From the NCBI RefSeq assembly GCF_021502725.1, contig NZ_JAKFFS010000005.1, positions 310,001 to 374,000 of the forward strand: a DNA stretch of 64,000 nucleotides. The letters are read 5' to 3'. Of this stretch, positions 25,363 to 36,000 are shown piece by piece. The translations under genes and the position numbers were made by a program. Position 1 is the stretch's first letter. Every line of letters begins with the position of its first letter. The notes beneath the pieces were generated by a model. The model worked only from the letters and a program-made list of their open reading frames with translations, did not search any database and was not told the origin of the DNA. The stretch comes from Dyadobacter sp. CY345. GTDB taxonomy: Bacteria > Bacteroidota > Bacteroidia > Cytophagales > Spirosomataceae.

Positions 25363-27783
25363 ATGGTCAAGCTGTATTCGTTGATCTCCGTTTTTCTATT
25401 TTTACTTCTATCAAATCCGACTTGGTCTGAGCCTCAACTTTCTGGTAATAAAACAGATTTCTTACGGCTTCAGTTAAGCCTCAACTATTTTACCGTCGTC
25501 AGAGAAGGCATTGTGGATCAGGACAGCAGTCTTTTATTGGTCAGCAAAACAAGAAATATAAGCAGATGGCCGGTCGTAACCGAAGGTTTTGGCAGCCAAT
25601 ATTCCGATATTGACGTCACCTGGTTTAACAAAAGAGACACGAGGTCAGCTATAAACCGGTTACAAACGCTCAAAGGAATAGACCATACCAAGTTGCTGGT
25701 ATTGCTTGGTGCGTATTACGCCTTCCAGCCCGGATCCCGGAAATCCGACTTTGATAGTGCCAGCTTTTTCCTTTCAGCCGCCCGACAGGAAAGTGAATCC
25801 CAGCATAATTCATTCTGGCTTAACCAAAGCTTATGCCTTCTGGGCAAAAGTTTTTTTAAAAATAACGAGGTGGAAGCTGGACTTGCCACTTTTCAAAAGA
25901 TCATACAAAATTCTCAGAAGTCCGGCGATAAAGCTATGGAAGCGAAGGCCTGGAATTATCAGGGAAGCTACTGCCCACCGTCAGCCAAAACAATAGTTCT
26001 TAAGCTTACCAGTATTCAAAAAGCGAACGAGCTTTATAAGCAAATAAACGATAAGGAAAATCAGGTAAACTGCCTGATGAACATCAGTTATTTGAGTTTT
26101 TTGATCAAGGACATGAAAGGTGCTGAAACCAATTCGATTGCTGCACTCAGGCTCGAAGATTCTATCAAATTCCCTTACAAACACTACACATATGACTTAC
26201 TAGCTTTAATATATTTCACGACAAATAATCTAGGTGTCGGTTTTGATTATGCGCTTAAATCTGTTCGCAGTTCAGAAACGACGAAGGATGATTTTGTGCT
26301 GGGCTATTTTTATTGCCGGGTTGGGAATGTGAGTTCCGGTATCAACCAGTATGAAGAAAGTCTGAGTTGGTACAAAAAAGCCCTGAGTCACTTTGCCGCA
26401 AACAAAGGAGTAGCGATGGATATCTACAAAACGGTGGAATTTATAACGTTGACACTGAAAAGCATGGATAGAACAAAGGAAGCGATTGGCTATGTCAATA
26501 ACTATCTGAAAAGATACCCTCCAACAACCCTTGGAGAAAAAATCCAGGCATTGATAATTCTGGGTGATAACTATGCAAGTTATGGCAACTATGTTAAGGC
26601 CGAGAAAGAGTATAAGCTTGCTGATCAGGCAATTAAAAAGTACAATATTGTAACAAAATCAAAATACACAAATTTCATAAACCTGAAATTGGGAGATCTT
26701 TATTACAAATGGCAAAAATATGATCTGTCCAAAATGCATCACCTTCTTTTTGTATCAGATCCGGAACGAATCAGCTCGGATCTGGCTAATACTTACTCCG
26801 CATATTATCAGCTTTTCAAAATTGATTCAATCGCCGGAAACTATTTTTCTGCCTTACAGTATCATGTACAATACAGCGATTTAAAAGACTTATATGAAAC
26901 GGAAAAACAACACCAGATTATTGAGACGTTGCGGGTTCAGTACCGCACCGAACAAAACGAAAAAAGTATGAGGGAGCTGCAAAGGGAAAAAATTCTTCAA
27001 TTGCAGCGTACAGACGAGACAAAAAAAATTGCCTATGTTGGATTCGCCGGTGCTTTGGTAATTATTTTGCTTTTGCTAAACCGATACTACACAAATAACA
27101 AGCAGAAAGCGGAGATAAATAATAAAAATCTGTTGCTGCAAACATTGATAAAAGAGAAGGACAGTCTGATCATTTCAAAAGAATGGCTTTTGAAAGAAGC
27201 GCATCACCGGGTTAAAAATAACCTTCATACGATTATCTGCCTCCTGGAATCTCAGGCGGCTTATTTACGGGACGATGCATTAAAAGCGATGGAAATCAGC
27301 CAGCACAGGATATATGCCATGTCTTTGATCCATCAGAAACTTTATCAATCCAAGGATTTAAAAAGCGTAGATATGGCTGTTTTTATTCCTGAATTTGTGA
27401 AGTATCTTGCTGATAGTTTTCAAAACATTTCTAATATCAGGTTCGATCTAAATTCCACTAGGTTGGAACTTGACGTTTCACAGGCAGTTCCGTTATCGCT
27501 AATTTTGAACGAAGCCGTCACCAACGCCATTATGTACGCTTTTCCTGACGATGCAAAAGGGACGATTACGGTCAGCTTACAAACCAATGAAAAACAAGTA
27601 ACCATGCGGATTGCCGACGATGGAATTGGTATGGATCGGGATAAGATGAACCAGAAACCCGGATCACTGGGCTTGAAGTTAATGAAGGGATTAAGCGAAG
27701 ATATTGAAGGCGATCTTACTATTAAGAATCATAACGGCACTGAGATCACTATCATCTTCAATTCGAATTTTTATGCATTGTAA
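25363..27783 (+). CDS. TPR-containing sensor histidine kinase (HisKA_2 type)
   Basis: An 806-residue kinase. A signal peptide (residues 1-22) is followed by a periplasmic TPR superhelix (about 80-530) and a coiled coil. A transmembrane helix follows (about 563-582, IAYVGFAGALVIILLLLN), then a HisKA_2 dimerisation domain with the phosphorylated His in EAHHRVKNNLHTIICLLESQA (about 613), and a HATPase domain (NEAVTNAIMYAF, DDGIGMD, GSLGLKLMKGL). No response regulator gene is adjacent, so the partner must be elsewhere, possibly one of the lone receivers at 42037 and 47527. Confidence 0.92.
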   Translation: MVKLYSLISVFLFLLLSNPTWSEPQLSGNKTDFLRLQLSLNYFTVVREGIVDQDSSLLLVSKTRNISRWPVVTEGFGSQYSDIDVTWFNKRDTRSAINRLQTLKGIDHTKLLVLLGAYYAFQPGSRKSDFDSASFFLSAARQESESQHNSFWLNQSLCLLGKSFFKNNEVEAGLATFQKIIQNSQKSGDKAMEAKAWNYQGSYCPPSAKTIVLKLTSIQKANELYKQINDKENQVNCLMNISYLSFLIKDMKGAETNSIAALRLEDSIKFPYKHYTYDLLALIYFTTNNLGVGFDYALKSVRSSETTKDDFVLGYFYCRVGNVSSGINQYEESLSWYKKALSHFAANKGVAMDIYKTVEFITLTLKSMDRTKEAIGYVNNYLKRYPPTTLGEKIQALIILGDNYASYGNYVKAEKEYKLADQAIKKYNIVTKSKYTNFINLKLGDLYYKWQKYDLSKMHHLLFVSDPERISSDLANTYSAYYQLFKIDSIAGNYFSALQYHVQYSDLKDLYETEKQHQIIETLRVQYRTEQNEKSMRELQREKILQLQRTDETKKIAYVGFAGALVIILLLLNRYYTNNKQKAEINNKNLLLQTLIKEKDSLIISKEWLLKEAHHRVKNNLHTIICLLESQAAYLRDDALKAMEISQHRIYAMSLIHQKLYQSKDLKSVDMAVFIPEFVKYLADSFQNISNIRFDLNSTRLELDVSQAVPLSLILNEAVTNAIMYAFPDDAKGTITVSLQTNEKQVTMRIADDGIGMDRDKMNQKPGSLGLKLMKGLSEDIEGDLTIKNHNGTEITIIFNSNFYAL

Positions 27784-27853
27784 AGCCATAATTCATCGCT
27801 GCAACAAATCCCGATGGCTTACCGCTGATTCAACCAAGGCTCACTCTTCGAAA

Positions 27854-28855
27854 TTATGACAATGCCTGTTGCGGCGGAGATATCTGAGGAACAAAATTTC
27901 CGGTTATTATCCTCGCTACCGTTTGAAAGAGCAGATAAGTGATAACTGCGGTCGTCAAAAAAAGTAAAATGCCGGCCAAAGACAAATGGATGACGTCCGG
28001 TTTGTGATCAGCATAATTGAAGGCGGCAATTGTAAAGGCGGCTAACGGAAAACTGACAGACCACCAGGAAACCTGAAATGGACAGGCTTTTGGCAACAGT
28101 GTAATTTTGCTCAGAAATAATACAAACAGAAAAAAATTGAAATAAAAAAATACACTGGCCAACAAGTCCTGGTTACCCGACAGGCCTTCATAACCGGTAA
28201 ATGCCAGAGAAAACGGACCTGTCAGAATCATCAGCGTTGGCTGGATAGCTGGTGTTAAAGGCTTCTGAAAAAACAGTCTTGCCATGATGATAGGCAGCAA
28301 AATGAGAGTAAACATTACTCCTATTCCAAAAAACAACAAGCAAATTTCATGGGCACCTTCCATCGGCAGTTTGTTGCCTACGACGGGGACATCCAAGGTA
28401 CCAACGACAGGCATCAGCCACGCGGGAACAGCACTTTCTGCCGCTTGCGGCGAGTCCAGCCATTTTCGAAGGACATACCAGGCAAAGCCAAACATCAAAG
28501 CAGATGCTGCTGACCATATTACCGTTGCCAAGAATGGAAAATAAGGTAACAGAATACCCGGAATCAATAATAACGAAACGATAAAAGTTGCGAAGAAACT
28601 CACTGAGATCCCGTTTTCAAATTCTTTCTTTACAAGCGCGGGATATTTTAATAATTTAAAAAGGTAAACGATTGTCAGTACAAGAAAAAAACATACCGCC
28701 AGGCCACCTATAATTTCTCCGGTCAAATAACCGACATCCCAGAACTTATGAGCAAAACGCCATGAAAAACACAGCCCGCACATACCCATGACACCTCCAA
28801 AAATACTTACAGGTAAAAATTCGAGAAAAGTCTGACGCTTTAAAGGTGTTTGCAT
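27854..28855 (-). CDS. TDT family (TehA/SLAC1-like) transporter or anion channel
   Basis: A 333-residue membrane protein with ten predicted helices. The first is FLEFLPVSIFGGVMGMCGLCFSWRFA, the characteristic opening of tellurite-resistance/dicarboxylate transporter (TDT) proteins. The family contains TehA, Mae1 and plant SLAC1 anion channels, so the substrate may be a carboxylate or a small anion. It converges with the kinase gene. A perfect hairpin lies between it and the next minus-strand gene. Confidence 0.87.
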   Translation of the reverse strand: MQTPLKRQTFLEFLPVSIFGGVMGMCGLCFSWRFAHKFWDVGYLTGEIIGGLAVCFFLVLTIVYLFKLLKYPALVKKEFENGISVSFFATFIVSLLLIPGILLPYFPFLATVIWSAASALMFGFAWYVLRKWLDSPQAAESAVPAWLMPVVGTLDVPVVGNKLPMEGAHEICLLFFGIGVMFTLILLPIIMARLFFQKPLTPAIQPTLMILTGPFSLAFTGYEGLSGNQDLLASVFFYFNFFLFVLFLSKITLLPKACPFQVSWWSVSFPLAAFTIAAFNYADHKPDVIHLSLAGILLFLTTAVITYLLFQTVARIITGNFVPQISPPQQALS

Positions 28856-28940
28856 CGGAAAGGCGTAGTTAAAGTAGGTGCTGAATGAAATAAAAGTTAA
28901 GTATGAATAGAAATATTTTTATCATAATTTCAGAAAAATG

Positions 28941-28975
28941 AGAAATCATGAGCTCTGAATATGCTCATGATTTCT
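28941..28975 (-). terminator. Hairpin, likely terminator of the hydrolase gene
   Basis: A perfect 13-base stem (AGAAATCATGAGC and its complement) closes a nine-base loop about 14 bases past the stop codon of the minus-strand hydrolase gene. Read on the minus strand it is followed by CATTTTTC, a modest T tract. Confidence 0.7.
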
Positions 28976-28988
28976 ATAAAAATTGAAG

Positions 28989-30047
28989 CTATTTTAAATA
29001 CTTTCTTAGTTCTGCCGCTGCCTGAACAAACAATGATTTTGTTTGTGGAATCTCGGCCAGGCCATTCAAAAGGCCAAAATCATGGATCACTCCGTTGTAT
29101 CTAACGGTTGTTACCTTTACTCCCGCCTGTTCCAGTTTCCTTCCATAAGCCTCACCCTCATCGCGCAAAATATCGTTCTCGGCTACTTGAACTAAAGCAG
29201 GCGGCAGGCTATGAAGCTGTTCAGTGGTTGCCTGTAACGGTGATGCATAAATGTCTTTTCTTTTTTCAGGATCAGGAATGTACATATCGTACATCCATTT
29301 CATCGTGGGAACGGTCAAGAAGCGCTGATCTCCAAACATTTTGTAGGAATCTGTCTCAAAATTGGCATCCACAATCGGCCACATCATAATTTGTAATTTT
29401 ATTTCCGGGCCTTTTTTAGCCTTTGCCATCAAGGTCGTAACGGCTGTCATATTCCCGCCAACGCTGTTACCCACCACGGCAAGCTTCTTTCCGTCCACAT
29501 TGATCTCCTTTCCATGTTCCGCAACCCATTTTGTGGCAGCATAAATTTGATTGATCTGTGTTGGAAATACTGCCTCAGGTGTCCGTGTATAATTCACAAA
29601 AACAGCAGCGCAACCCGATAATACAACCAGATCCCGGACCATTCTTTGATGTGTGGGAAAATCTCCAAGAACCCAGCCGCCGCCATGAATGAAGATAAAT
29701 ACCGGGAGATTTGATGTTACACCTGCCGGTTTTACGATGTTTAGTTTGATAGTAAAACCATCCGTTACTATATCTTTTTCAGTTACCTCAATACCAGACA
29801 AGTCAACTTTAAAAGCATTCTGAGCATCCACCAAAACCATTTGTGCATCTTTGGCCGACAATGTTTCCAAACCCGGACCACCTGTGTTTAGTCCTTTCAG
29901 AAATGTTCGGACCTGCGGACTGAGATGCTCGTCAGTCGCATAATCTTTGACCTGACCAAATGAGGTGATGCTGACTCCAAAGATCAGCGTGATACTAAAA
30001 ACCAGGCTCAGAGCTGCTGGCGAAATTGAATTTAAAAGGCTTTCCAT
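28989..30047 (-). CDS. Secreted alpha/beta hydrolase (HSL-type esterase)
   Basis: A 352-residue protein with an N-terminal signal peptide (about residues 12-32) and the hormone-sensitive-lipase-type alpha/beta fold. It shows the oxyanion hole HGGGWVLGDF, a nucleophile Ser in VVGNSVGGNM (G-x-S-x-G), an Asp in VAENDILRDEGEAY and a His in VIHDFGLLN. It hydrolyses short-chain esters in the periplasm. It lies 106 bases downstream of another exported hydrolase gene on the same strand. Confidence 0.9.
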   Translation of the reverse strand: MESLLNSISPAALSLVFSITLIFGVSITSFGQVKDYATDEHLSPQVRTFLKGLNTGGPGLETLSAKDAQMVLVDAQNAFKVDLSGIEVTEKDIVTDGFTIKLNIVKPAGVTSNLPVFIFIHGGGWVLGDFPTHQRMVRDLVVLSGCAAVFVNYTRTPEAVFPTQINQIYAATKWVAEHGKEINVDGKKLAVVGNSVGGNMTAVTTLMAKAKKGPEIKLQIMMWPIVDANFETDSYKMFGDQRFLTVPTMKWMYDMYIPDPEKRKDIYASPLQATTEQLHSLPPALVQVAENDILRDEGEAYGRKLEQAGVKVTTVRYNGVIHDFGLLNGLAEIPQTKSLFVQAAAELRKYLK

Positions 30048-30153
30048 AATTATTCATTTTGTATTTATTACTCAATTTTAAACTACTAAACAGATTTGGA
30101 TATCAACCACTTAAATATGTATAACATTAACTTTGCTTGTGTTTAAATCCGAT

Positions 30154-30957
30154 TCAGTTCGGTTTGGAACTGATATTTTTTGAAGCCGTAATTATCACAT
30201 CGGAGATTATATCGGGGTGCGAAATGTAGGAAACATGACTGCTTTTTAATTCGGTAATTTTGCTTCCAGAGCGTGTATACATGTTCCTCAAAATTTCCGG
30301 ATTGATACTTTTGTCATCAGTTGGTAGAACACCAAAACTGGGTTTGGTTTTCCAGGCGGCTTCGGTAACCGGGGTAGCGAAACATTCTCCAAAAATGAAA
30401 CCTTGGGCAGCGTACATAAAGTCAGTGTCTTTTTTATCCAGATCTGCTGCAAAACCGTCATGAAATTTCTCTTTGCTGTAATACACATAACCTTTTTCAT
30501 CCGGAGCCATCAGACCATTTTCGGGCGCGGCCGGCAAGCTACTCGCCCATTTTATTGTATTTTCACCTTTATCAGGCTGAAAACCAGAAAGATAAACCAG
30601 GGAAACAACCTTTGGATGAACTCCTGCCTGCGTGATCACTGTACCGCCCCAGGAATGTCCTACCAAAACAACAGGGCCATCCTGTTTGTCTAATGCAAGA
30701 TTTGTTGCGTTAACATCGTCTTTTAATGAACTGCATGGATTTTGAACAAGTGTGATATTGTAACCCTTTTTTGAGAGAATATCATAAACACCCCGCCAGC
30801 TCGATCCATCTGCAAATGCGCCATGCACGATAACTACATTTTTGGCCTGGACATTTTGGGCTTGAATTTTGACCGTTGCAGTCAGCATAATGCCGAATAA
30901 CGCCATGACTGTGATTAAACCACAATTGATCTGTGTACTTAGAAATTTCGCTTTCAT
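30154..30957 (-). CDS. Secreted alpha/beta hydrolase
   Basis: A 267-residue protein with a signal peptide (residues about 12-33). It has an alpha/beta hydrolase fold: VVIVHGAFADGSSWRGVYDIL, nucleophile Ser in LVGHSWGGTVITQAG and a late His in SSHVSYISHPD. The HGAFADGSSW motif is typical of the small esterase-like group related to plant salicylate esterases. The substrate is unknown. Confidence 0.88.
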   Translation of the reverse strand: MKAKFLSTQINCGLITVMALFGIMLTATVKIQAQNVQAKNVVIVHGAFADGSSWRGVYDILSKKGYNITLVQNPCSSLKDDVNATNLALDKQDGPVVLVGHSWGGTVITQAGVHPKVVSLVYLSGFQPDKGENTIKWASSLPAAPENGLMAPDEKGYVYYSKEKFHDGFAADLDKKDTDFMYAAQGFIFGECFATPVTEAAWKTKPSFGVLPTDDKSINPEILRNMYTRSGSKITELKSSHVSYISHPDIISDVIITASKNISSKPN

Positions 30958-31531
30958 GTTTTGATAATTTAATGATTATTGTTCTGGATCAAACTCTAAG
31001 ATTTGCAGGAAGTTCTGGCTCCATTCTACCAGGATTTCTTTTTCTTAATTTCAGATCAAAAGTCATAATCACAAACTATGCCAATAATTAAGTCGTTGAC
31101 AAACAAAGTTTTACAAGAATTTATATCACAAAACGGAAACGATATTTCGATAAAATATGATTTCCTGTTTATATCTCAATTAAAAATTGGCTTCGATATA
31201 TTAAAAGCAATAATTGCTTGAACCCAGAAAGTTTAGTTAACAGGTCAGATAATTATTAACCGGATTTCATATCCGAAACTTATTTCAGTCGGTCAGCATT
31301 ATACGCATATCAAAATGTCATCGCAAGTGGGATAAGAATCAATACCTCGTAGTTCAGAATACTTTTAAACGGCCTCAGAATACTTCAACGGCATTCAGAT
31401 AAGAAAATACCAATTAATGAAATAGCGTTATTAAAAGATTTGAAAGAAAATTATATTAATCTTACAGTCAACAACTTACACATTGGAACAAAATTTAATT
31501 GCAATGCCATAAAAAAATCCTGCTCACGATT
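30958..31531. other. Divergent intergenic region without recognised genes
   Basis: About 570 bases between the minus-strand hydrolase and the SulP gene. It is AT-rich, with no open frame of interest, no strong hairpin and no visible operator. It must hold the promoters of both flanking genes. An in-frame TTG at 31499 could extend the SulP protein, but the ATG at 31532 is preferred. Confidence 0.4.
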
Positions 31532-33037
31532 ATGCCGCCGTTAAGATCCTATTTCCAGAATACCGAAATTAATTTCCAGATAGAAATATTGTCAGGTTTA
31601 ACTGTGGCATTCGCTTTGGTGCCCGAGGCTATGGCCTTTGCGATTATTGCGGGACTTTCTCCGTTGAACGGTTTATATACAGCCTGTACCATTGGATTTA
31701 TAACATCCATTTTTGGTGGAAAACCAGGAATGATATCCGGTGCCACGGGTGCAGTCGCAGTGGCAATAGTAAGTCTTTCCCAGGCTCACGGCAGTGAATA
31801 TATTTTTGCCGCAGTTATCTTAGCCGGAATCATCCAAATGATCGCGGCCATATTGCGTTCCGATAAATTAATTATCCTTGTCTCGGCACCTGTTATGACT
31901 GGTTTTGTCAACGGACTTGCCGTCATCATTTTTCTTTCGCAGTTAAACCAATTTAAAATGAAGGATGAAGATGCCTTCGTCTGGCTTCAAGGAGATAAAT
32001 TATATCAATTATTAATGCTGATATCCCTCACACTGGCAATTGTATACGCAGTGCCAAGATTCACCAAAGCGATTCCCTCCTCGTTGATAGCAATTCTTGT
32101 TATTTATGCGGCTGTTCACTTATTTGGGTTAGAGACAAACACCATTGGAGATATTGCATCGATAAATGGTGGGTTCCCATCGTTCCACATACCGGCACTG
32201 CCATTCTCTTATGAAATGTTTAAAATTATTTTTCCATACGCTTTCATCATCGCCAGTATCGGCCTGATTGAAACCGCCCTAACCATTAACATACTCGACG
32301 ACATAACCGGCAGCAGCGGAAACAGCCGCAAAGAAATGTTTGCTCAGGGAATAGCCAATATTACCACAGGTTTCTTTTCCGGTATGGGTGGCTGCGCGAT
32401 GCTTGGTCAGAGCCTGATAAATGTCTCGTCCGGTGCACGAACGAGACTTTCCGGCATTGTTGCTTCTGCAATGCTGCTTGTATTCATATTATACTGCTCG
32501 GCGATTATTGAAGATATTCCTATGGCTGCCCTCACCGGAATCATGATCACGGTCTCAATAAACACATTTGCATGGTCAAGTTTAAAGATGGTCAATAAAA
32601 TGCCGTTTCTTGATGTATCCATCAGCATATTAGTATCATTAATCACTGTCATTTATCACAATCTTGCATTGGCAATTTTAGTAGGTATGATCTTGTCTGC
32701 TCTGGCTTTTGCCTGGAACAGCACGACAACGCTTTTTGTAACAAAACAACCTGATGACAAAGAGTTGAGTTTATATCAAATTTCCGGTCCGTTATTTTTT
32801 GGTTCGGTGAAATTGTTCATTGAAAAATTTAACCCGGATGACGACTTACAAACAATAATTCTTGACTTTTCAAAAAGCAGGCTTTACGACATGAGCAGCG
32901 TCATGATTCTCCATAAACTCACGTTACGCTATGAAAAGGCCGGAAAGAAAATCTACCTGTCCAACCTCAGTCCGGAAAGTTTACTGCTTTTAAAAAATGC
33001 AAATTCAACGGTTATGGTTAATATTCTGACGGATTAG
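31532..33037 (+). CDS. SulP family anion transporter with STAS domain
   Basis: From the ATG at 31532, a 501-residue SLC26/SulP protein. About 12-14 helices begin with EILSGLTVAFALVPEAMAFAIIAGLSPLNGLY, the SulP signature, and include GMISGATGAVAVAIVSL. A cytoplasmic STAS domain closes it (about residues 410-500, LYQISGPLFFGSVKLFIEKF). Substrates of the family include sulfate, bicarbonate and dicarboxylates. It converges with the sigma-54 activator gene. Confidence 0.92.
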   Translation: MPPLRSYFQNTEINFQIEILSGLTVAFALVPEAMAFAIIAGLSPLNGLYTACTIGFITSIFGGKPGMISGATGAVAVAIVSLSQAHGSEYIFAAVILAGIIQMIAAILRSDKLIILVSAPVMTGFVNGLAVIIFLSQLNQFKMKDEDAFVWLQGDKLYQLLMLISLTLAIVYAVPRFTKAIPSSLIAILVIYAAVHLFGLETNTIGDIASINGGFPSFHIPALPFSYEMFKIIFPYAFIIASIGLIETALTINILDDITGSSGNSRKEMFAQGIANITTGFFSGMGGCAMLGQSLINVSSGARTRLSGIVASAMLLVFILYCSAIIEDIPMAALTGIMITVSINTFAWSSLKMVNKMPFLDVSISILVSLITVIYHNLALAILVGMILSALAFAWNSTTTLFVTKQPDDKELSLYQISGPLFFGSVKLFIEKFNPDDDLQTIILDFSKSRLYDMSSVMILHKLTLRYEKAGKKIYLSNLSPESLLLLKNANSTVMVNILTD

Positions 33038-33073
33038 AAAATCCAATTTCCCATTTTGGAATTAATATAGTTA

Positions 33074-36000
33074 TTAAGCAAAATGTTCTTTTTTGATCCC
33101 AAGCCGTTTTATTTTTGAGTTTAAAGTACTTGGGTGAACGCCCAGGATTTCCGCAGCTCCAAAGTCTCCTGCTACCCTGCCTTTACAATATTTGAGCGTC
33201 ATCAAAATATGCTCGCGTTCATTTTCATCAATCGTTTTCAGCTTTAACTCTTCCGTATGTGCTGCACCATAGTTTTTAGGTTTATTAACAGGCAGATGAA
33301 TTTGTTTAATCGTGTCGCCAGTAGAAAGCAAAATACTCCGTTCGATCAAATGTTCCAGCTCCCGTATATTTCCCGGCCAGCTATATTCCATCAAATCCTG
33401 CAACGCCCTGTTCGTTAGTGTATTAATTTTCCTGCCGATTTTTTTTGAATAACGGTGGATAAAATGTGTTGCCAGCAACGGAATATCCTCCCTTCGATCC
33501 CTAAGTGATGAGAGGTAAATCGGAAATATGTTAAGCCGATAGAAAAGATCACTTCTAAAACGACCTTCTTCCATTTCTTTTTCAAGGTCACGGTTGGTCG
33601 CAGCGATAATTCTGACGTCGACTTTTATAGTAGTTTTCCCACCAACTCTTTCAATTTCTTTTTCCTGTAAAGCCCGCAAAAGTTTCACTTGTAATTCAAG
33701 AGGCATTTCACCGATTTCATCCAGAAACAACGTTCCATTATTTGCTAACTCAAACTTGCCTAACCTGCGCTCAGTAGCGCCGGTAAAACTTCCACGTTCA
33801 TGGCCAAACAATTCACTTTCAATAAGATTGGCAGGTAAGGCCGCACAATTAACTTTCACCATCATCTTGTTTTTCCGCGGCGAATTATTGTGGATAGCAC
33901 GTGCCACAAGCTCCTTTCCGGTACCCGTTTCGCCAAGTAAAAGGACCGCACTATCTGACGGCGCGACCTGGGCTATGAGCCTGAATGTTTTCTGAATAGC
34001 AAGGCTTTCTCCAATAATTTCGGCGTAATTCTGAGTAATTTCTATTTCTTCTTTCAAATAAATTTTTTCCTCTTCGAGCTGCTGTTTATAACTGCTGATT
34101 TCTGCTATTTGTTTGCTGACTTTTTCATTTGAAATAACATTGGCGACTGTGATGGCCAGTTGCGAGCAAATGCTTTTAAATAGATTCTGCTGGATGGTAA
34201 TTTGGTTAACGTCGGATTGTCGAAAATGCATAACCGCAATATCTTCGCAACCTATCCGCAACGAAATATAGCTTGCCGGGATTGTCCCATCGGCAATAGT
34301 CTCATCCGGATCTGACCAATTTCCCCATCCCTCATTGTAATTTATGATTGGGTTCGGAAATTGGCTGGCGTAATCGGATTCCGGATCAAATAAAATTGCA
34401 TTGTGCGTTCTTCTGTCTTCATTGGGAATATGTATCACATAATCGTCAATCTTAAATAATTCAAATAACTGACGTTTTATAATTTTAGCAAGGGTTGTCT
34501 TATCACGCACGGATGCAATGGCGTTACTAAATGCAATCAATCGTGATTTTTCATCTTCTCGTCTTTGAATTTCGGCATTAGCACGAATATTACAAACGGC
34601 AATAGAAATCTGGTTTGCCAGACTTTCTATAAGGTTAAATTTATTTTTCTCCTGCTTTTCTTTAAAATGAATAAGCCAAAAACCAAACACGTCATCCTCT
34701 TTCGTACACCGGGCCATAACAATTTCTTTCAATCCACTTTCCAGGTTGACCCTGAGATAAGGAGGCAATTTCTGGCATTGATCTAACACTTCCAGATCGA
34801 AAGAAACAGGTCTTGAATTAATCCTGGTTTTATTCATAATTCCATCATTGATCACATACCTGGCAGAAGAAATTTCCTCGTAATCCGGATGCGTTCTGGC
34901 AGTAGAATCGGGATCAAGCAAAAATGCGCTTGCTGTAATTTTATCTTCATTGATAATACTAAGCGTAGTATGGCTGCACCCTAGCAAACTTTTCACTTTA
35001 CCTTTTATCACGATCAACAAATCATCATTGCTCCTTACGGAAGCCAAATCAGAATTAATGGATAGCAGCAGCTCTCTCTCAGCCTCTCTCCTCGAAATTT
35101 CCTCATTTGCCAGAATATTCGAAATTGCAATGGCAATTTGCGATGAAATCCCTTTTAACAAATGATCATTCATTTGATCAGCCTGTGTCCAGAGTATCCC
35201 AACATCTTGTTGTCCTGCTTTCAGCCGCAACCCGCGAATTCTTTTGGCACCCATTGTTTGCCAAAATGCTGTGCTGAGTGTCGACAATCCTCCCTGTTTC
35301 AAGAGGACATCTATATCAAAAACAACGGGTTCGTCTGACTGGAAAACTGGCTCCGATAAAGAATTTGCAATAGGCAATCTGGAATTTACGATTGATTGAA
35401 AATGAACATTGTCTTCAATTCCCTGTATATCATGAAGAAAATAACTTAACGTTTTATTATCATCATTCTTTATCGAAATAAAGTACTCTCTGATCCCGAA
35501 AAGGTTTTTCAGATATTTTTTTATGATCAAAGCCAGGCCCGTCTTATCTCTTACGGAAGCGATATCATTGCTAAAATTTAATAAAACTGATTTATCCTGA
35601 TCTCTCCTGAGGATTTCTTCGGTTGCTGTAACATGGGAAACGGCAACTGATATCTGCGCACAAAAGGCCTTTAACAGCTGGCTTTGAATCACATCAGGAT
35701 TAGTTGTATCTTGATGAAAAAAGAGACATCCCAACTTTTTATTGCCAAATCGTAATGGTACAGCAATTACATCGTCGATGTTATTTTCCTTACAAAAAGT
35801 TAAATATTTTAGATCCGGATATTGAGAAAAAAGCTCCTTCCTGTTGATCACAAACGGATCTTCCGACCTTGTTATTCGATCGCGAAGGCTGTCTACGGGA
35901 TAATTTGTATATACAAAATCCGGAAAATCCTCCGTGGTAACTACATGACTTTCAACGTCCATAAAATAAGGATATAGCGTTTCGCCTTCGTCACTAATCA

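Noticed and set aside
27784..27853. Possible terminator between the histidine kinase and the TDT gene (AAGCCAT with ATGGCTT)
   Set aside because: The arms are only seven bases with a loop of over 20 bases and no T run; not convincing as a terminator.
31499..31531. Upstream TTG start for the SulP gene
   Set aside because: It adds eleven residues with no match to the family, while the ATG at 31532 begins directly before the conserved SulP start.
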